From Methanobacteriota archaeon (GTDB lineage Archaea; Thermoplasmatota; Poseidoniia; Poseidoniales; Thalassarchaeaceae): DNA of 9,262 bases. The position numbers and the translations under genes were made by a program. The stretch is from the NCBI GenBank assembly GCA_002683155.1, contig NYST01000017.1, forward strand, positions 1 to 9,262, given 5' to 3'. Shown here one piece after another: positions 6,834 to 9,262 of this stretch; the stretch's first letter is position 1, and each line of letters starts with the position of its first letter. The notes beneath the pieces are model-generated. The model was not told where the DNA came from and ran no database searches. It saw only the letters and a list, made by a program, of their open reading frames with translations.

Positions 6834-7394
6834 ATGGCTGGAACCAACGTAGTGATGAAGACGAGTGCAGGCGACATCAAGATTGAACTCTTCACGGATA
6901 CGATGCCGGTGACTGCAGGCAATTTTCTCGCTCTTGCTTTAGATGGCTACTACGACGGCCTTCACTTCCATCGCGTCATCCAGGGTTTCATGCTTCAGGG
7001 TGGCTGCCCCCACTCCGCAGATCCAAACTCTCCTCGAGCTGGAACCGGTGGTCCAAAGGGTGGAGGCACTTACACAACTACTGACGGCCAGTCCATTGTC
7101 CGTGACCGTGGCGGCAATATCCCTGATGAACTGACTCAAAAGTTCTCTAACGAGGTTGGTACACTCTCGATGGCAAATACGGGTAGACCAAACAGCGGCG
7201 GTTCCCAATTCTTCGTCAATACGCAGCACAACGATTTCCTCGATTGGTTTGGGCGCGGCGCATCTGCTCATCCAGTATTTGGAAAAGTCATCGAAGGAAT
7301 GGATGTAGTGAAAGCGATTGAAACGACTCCAACTGGCCCCGGTGATCGGCCCCAAACTCCTCAAAAAATCGAGTCCATTACTCTCGTAATTTGA
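6834..7394 (+). CDS. Cyclophilin-type peptidyl-prolyl cis-trans isomerase
   Basis: This 186-residue cytoplasmic cyclophilin speeds cis-trans isomerisation of X-Pro bonds during protein folding. It has no signal peptide. The catalytic core is intact: LHFHRVIQGFMLQGG (43-57) holds the catalytic Arg47 together with Phe52 and Gln55. GTLSMANTGRPNSGGSQFF (109-127) carries the substrate-binding loop, and HPVFGKV (146-152) follows. Between QGG and the IPDE strand there is a Gly/Pro/Thr-rich loop longer than in human cyclophilin A. At the position of human Trp121, which contacts cyclosporin, this protein has Phe135 (NDFLDW), as bacterial cyclophilins do. The loop after it (WFGRGASAH) is longer than the human one. 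It lies between pyrE (37 bp gap) and a small membrane protein (5 bp gap) and is probably co-transcribed with both. No strong ribosome binding site is seen. Confidence 0.95.
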   Translation: MAGTNVVMKTSAGDIKIELFTDTMPVTAGNFLALALDGYYDGLHFHRVIQGFMLQGGCPHSADPNSPRAGTGGPKGGGTYTTTDGQSIVRDRGGNIPDELTQKFSNEVGTLSMANTGRPNSGGSQFFVNTQHNDFLDWFGRGASAHPVFGKVIEGMDVVKAIETTPTGPGDRPQTPQKIESITLVI

Positions 7395-7399
7395 TTGTT

Positions 7400-7675
7400 A
7401 TGGCTTTACTGAATATGTGGTCAGTCGGCCATTTATTGCAATGGTTTGGGTTTGGCTTCTTAACGAGAATTGGCTGGCCATTGTTCCTTTTCCTATCGAT
7501 TGGATGGGAGATTTTGGAAATCTTCCTTCCATACGAATTTACAGAGGAGGTTTGGGAGAACAAAATTTCAGATCTTGTGGTTAACACCGTTGGCTTTCAA
7601 ATTGGTCGCTGGTGCCACCTTAGAAGGTTCCAAGGTGGGTCTGAAACCATCCCTTCAAGCATCAAGGATAAGTGA
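7400..7675 (+). CDS. Small integral membrane protein with E/N/D/N-G motif, function unknown
   Basis: This is a 91-residue hydrophobic protein starting at ATG 7400, 5 bp after the cyclophilin stop. A TTG at 7391 would overlap that stop and add three residues. Hydrophobic stretches lie at about residues 4-21 and 26-43, and a weaker amphipathic one at about 58-75. The spacing of polar residues is striking: WEILE (37-41), then EEVWENKISDLVVN (48-61), then a G and a final GR. This pattern of Glu in a helix followed by N-x-x-x-D-x-x-x-N-x-x-G recalls VanZ-like and DUF2585/DUF2238-type small membrane proteins, whose functions are mostly unknown. That resemblance is an impression and has not been tested by a search. 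The tail after about 75 is basic and then polar. Its frame is distinct from the overlapping upstream extension of the next gene, and the motif supports this frame as the real one. Confidence 0.72.
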   Translation: MALLNMWSVGHLLQWFGFGFLTRIGWPLFLFLSIGWEILEIFLPYEFTEEVWENKISDLVVNTVGFQIGRWCHLRRFQGGSETIPSSIKDK

Positions 7676-7697
7676 CTCCCCTGCGCGTAGTGATAGT

Positions 7698-9236
7698 ATG
7701 CGAAAATGGATTCCATGGGTGGCTATCCTCGCTGTAGCTGTAGCTGTGATGCTTAGCCTACCTACCACAGTGGATCCAATCGTGAATAGGACTGTAGCCG
7801 ATGTTCCGTTGCCCCCTTCGCCTCCATGTCCGCCCGGAAGTGATTGTGCTGATACACATCCTTGTTCTACAGAAACGATGCCATCAGATGAGTTTGAGAC
7901 TCGGTGGACTGCTGTAGGAAATAATCGCATGATGTCATCTCCCCATGCAACCGATCTCAATGGAGATTCAGTCCTTGACATTGTTGTTGGAACTGGTGCG
8001 GAAGAGTCGCACTCCGGCTCGATTATCGCAGTAGATGGTGCTTCTGGAAATTTACTTTGGGAAGCGGAAACCGACGGCGAGATGTTCGCATCCGCGCAGT
8101 TTGAGGATCTCAATGGCGACAATGTTGACGACATTGCTCTTGGAGGAAGAGATCAGCAAATGTTCGCAGTGAATGGTGCAACCGGAGATATCCTTTGGAG
8201 TTTCGATAAGGCCTCCACACTCCGTGAGGCGTGGTACCAGTTTTACTCTGGACAGTTCATTGATGACATCAATGATGACAATGTCGCCGATTGGTTAGTG
8301 GCCAATGGCGGAGATCCGATGAAGGAACCCGATGATGAGAGAGATAATGGGTACCTGATGATTCTCTCGGGAGCTGATGGACAGCCCCTAGGCGTCGCGG
8401 ATCTTCCAGATGGTCGTGAGACGTACATGTCCCCTTTACTCTACACGCCTCATCCTGATATGGCCATCGAGGTTCTCTATGGAACCGGTGGAGAGACTTG
8501 GGATGGCAGTCTCTGGTCTACAAGTATAGATGCCATTATGCAAGGCGATCTTAGCACCTCGACCCAAATTGTAGCGCCTACTCCCAACGTGAAAAAGGGC
8601 TTCATGACTCCTCCTGCGATTGCAGACCTTACTCTCGATGGGATTCAAGATATCGTGGTATCCTCCTTCGATGGTCGATTGATTCTAGTGGATGGTCGTA
8701 ATTACACACACACATGGACCATCGATATGCATGAAGTTGTTGAAAATGGGACTGCTTCAGGTCTAGAGTCTTGGGCCTCGCCCACGGTAGGATACTTCAC
8801 TCCAGATTCAGTTCCTGATGTATTCGTCAACTATGTTATCGGCGTCTTCCCCCAGTATTCATCGTCTTACTATGCGCTTGTAGATGGAGCTACAGGCGAC
8901 ATCCTTTGGAGTGAGACGACAGAACATACAATCTTCACGAGTCCCCTTTCTGTGGATCTTGATTCTAATGGTCGAGACGACATTGTCCTTGTTCGAGGGG
9001 CTGAAGAATGGAGAGAAGAAGGCTCTCTATCTTACAATTCTGCAAGCGTTCTTGATACTTGTAGTATGAACACCATTTCATTGTACAATCGAACGAATCT
9101 CAGTATTGGAACACCGTTGATTGCCGATCTCGATATGGATGGTGATGAAGAAATCACATCGGAGGAGTTTCAGCTGATTGTTCGATTGGTACGTAATTCA
9201 CACTTGGTGCAGATCTCAGATGGACATCTCGGATAG
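7698..9236 (+). CDS. Exported FG-GAP/PQQ-like beta-propeller protein
   Basis: This 512-residue protein has an N-terminal signal or membrane anchor (basic MRK, then hydrophobic to about residue 21). A Pro/Cys-rich linker follows, with cysteines at 44, 50 and 56. The rest is built of about eight repeats of 45-70 residues. Each combines a calcium-loop-like half (such as DLNGDSVLDIVVG at 86-98, DLNGDNVDDIALG, DLDSNGRDDIVL and DLDMDGDEEI) with a PQQ-like half (such as SIIAVDGASGNLLW at 108-121, MFAVNGATGDILW and YALVDGATGDILW). The last blade lacks its outer strand, but the segment before blade 1 (FETRWTAVG) could supply it by the ring closure common in propellers, so the stop at 9236 may be genuine. 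GTGAT just before ATG 7698 is a partial ribosome binding site. It probably binds ligands or mediates surface contacts, and no catalytic residues are identifiable. Confidence 0.88.
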   Translation: MRKWIPWVAILAVAVAVMLSLPTTVDPIVNRTVADVPLPPSPPCPPGSDCADTHPCSTETMPSDEFETRWTAVGNNRMMSSPHATDLNGDSVLDIVVGTGAEESHSGSIIAVDGASGNLLWEAETDGEMFASAQFEDLNGDNVDDIALGGRDQQMFAVNGATGDILWSFDKASTLREAWYQFYSGQFIDDINDDNVADWLVANGGDPMKEPDDERDNGYLMILSGADGQPLGVADLPDGRETYMSPLLYTPHPDMAIEVLYGTGGETWDGSLWSTSIDAIMQGDLSTSTQIVAPTPNVKKGFMTPPAIADLTLDGIQDIVVSSFDGRLILVDGRNYTHTWTIDMHEVVENGTASGLESWASPTVGYFTPDSVPDVFVNYVIGVFPQYSSSYYALVDGATGDILWSETTEHTIFTSPLSVDLDSNGRDDIVLVRGAEEWREEGSLSYNSASVLDTCSMNTISLYNRTNLSIGTPLIADLDMDGDEEITSEEFQLIVRLVRNSHLVQISDGHLG

Positions 9237-9262
9237 ACGTCCTTAATAGAGATCTCGGATGG
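9212..9262 (+). repeat. Degenerate 13-bp tandem repeat running off the right edge
   Basis: Cutting the sequence every 13 bases from 9212 gives GATCTCAGATGGA, CATCTCGGATAGA, CGTCCTTAATAGA and GATCTCGGATGG (cut by the window end). Copies 1, 2 and 4 are close to one another and copy 3 is weaker. The array covers the last codons and the stop of the propeller gene and continues past the window. A 13-bp period does not keep the reading frame, so it is not a protein repeat. It may be a small minisatellite-like expansion or an assembly feature. Confidence 0.5.

Noticed and set aside
6939..7364. Minus-strand open frame of 141 codons
   Set aside because: It is fully opposite the well-supported cyclophilin and its translation shows no domain-like pattern.
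7470..7697. Long upstream extension of the propeller open frame
   Set aside because: It overlaps the small membrane protein in another frame, has no signal peptide at its start, and would bury the true signal peptide at 7698.
7731..7748. Three tandem GCTGTA/GCTGTG hexamers
   Set aside because: They encode the Ala-Val run of the signal peptide core, so hydrophobic coding bias explains them.
7655..8134. Minus-strand open frame of 159 codons
   Set aside because: It is opposite the propeller gene. The Ser/Ala/Thr-rich translation is typical of the antisense of Asp/Gly repeat coding.
1..9262. CRISPR array, tRNA, rRNA, insertion sequence, toxin-antitoxin or other defence genes
   Set aside because: No regularly spaced repeats with unique spacers, no tRNA cloverleaf in the short intergenic gaps, no transposase or terminal repeats, and no defence-type domains were seen.

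Overview
The window is compact archaeal DNA. Its anchor is a complete large subunit (DP2) of the D-family DNA polymerase, an enzyme found only in archaea. Next to it are the start of an archaeal-type primase large subunit and an archaeal MptE-like pterin kinase. Gene density is very high, two genes meet end to end with no spacer, and there is a secreted FG-GAP/PQQ-like propeller protein. Together these suggest a marine planktonic euryarchaeon such as Marine Group II (Poseidoniales) or a relative. That placement is inference from gene content and protein style; no rRNA gene is present.

Left part (1-2058): the 5' end of priL runs leftward off the window. It is divergent, across a gap of about 60 bp, from an mptE-like gene. 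That gene overlaps by 4 bp (ATGA) a gene for an unrecognised two-helix membrane protein with an acidic cytoplasmic tail. Middle (2059-6111, minus strand): polC/DP2, about 1350 residues, with catalytic aspartates, zinc-binding cysteine sets and a C-terminal PCNA-binding-like peptide visible. It has two likely lineage-specific insertions. Its stop codon directly abuts the stop codon of the membrane-protein gene.

Right part (6209-9262, plus strand): pyrE (orotate phosphoribosyltransferase) is divergent from polC. It is followed at gaps of 37, 5 and 22 bp by a cyclophilin, a small membrane protein with a conserved-looking acidic/Asn motif, and an exported beta-propeller protein of about eight blades. 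The spacing suggests one transcription unit, though the four products have no obvious common pathway. A degenerate 13-bp tandem repeat overlaps the 3' end of the last gene and runs off the window.

The genes are mainly housekeeping: replication (priL, polC), pyrimidine synthesis (pyrE), pterin/folate-type cofactor synthesis (mptE) and protein folding (cyclophilin), plus two or three envelope proteins of unknown role. I found no CRISPR array, tRNA, rRNA, insertion sequence, intein or recognisable defence system. The least explained items are the membrane protein coupled to mptE, the DP2 insertions, the small membrane protein and the terminal 13-bp repeat.
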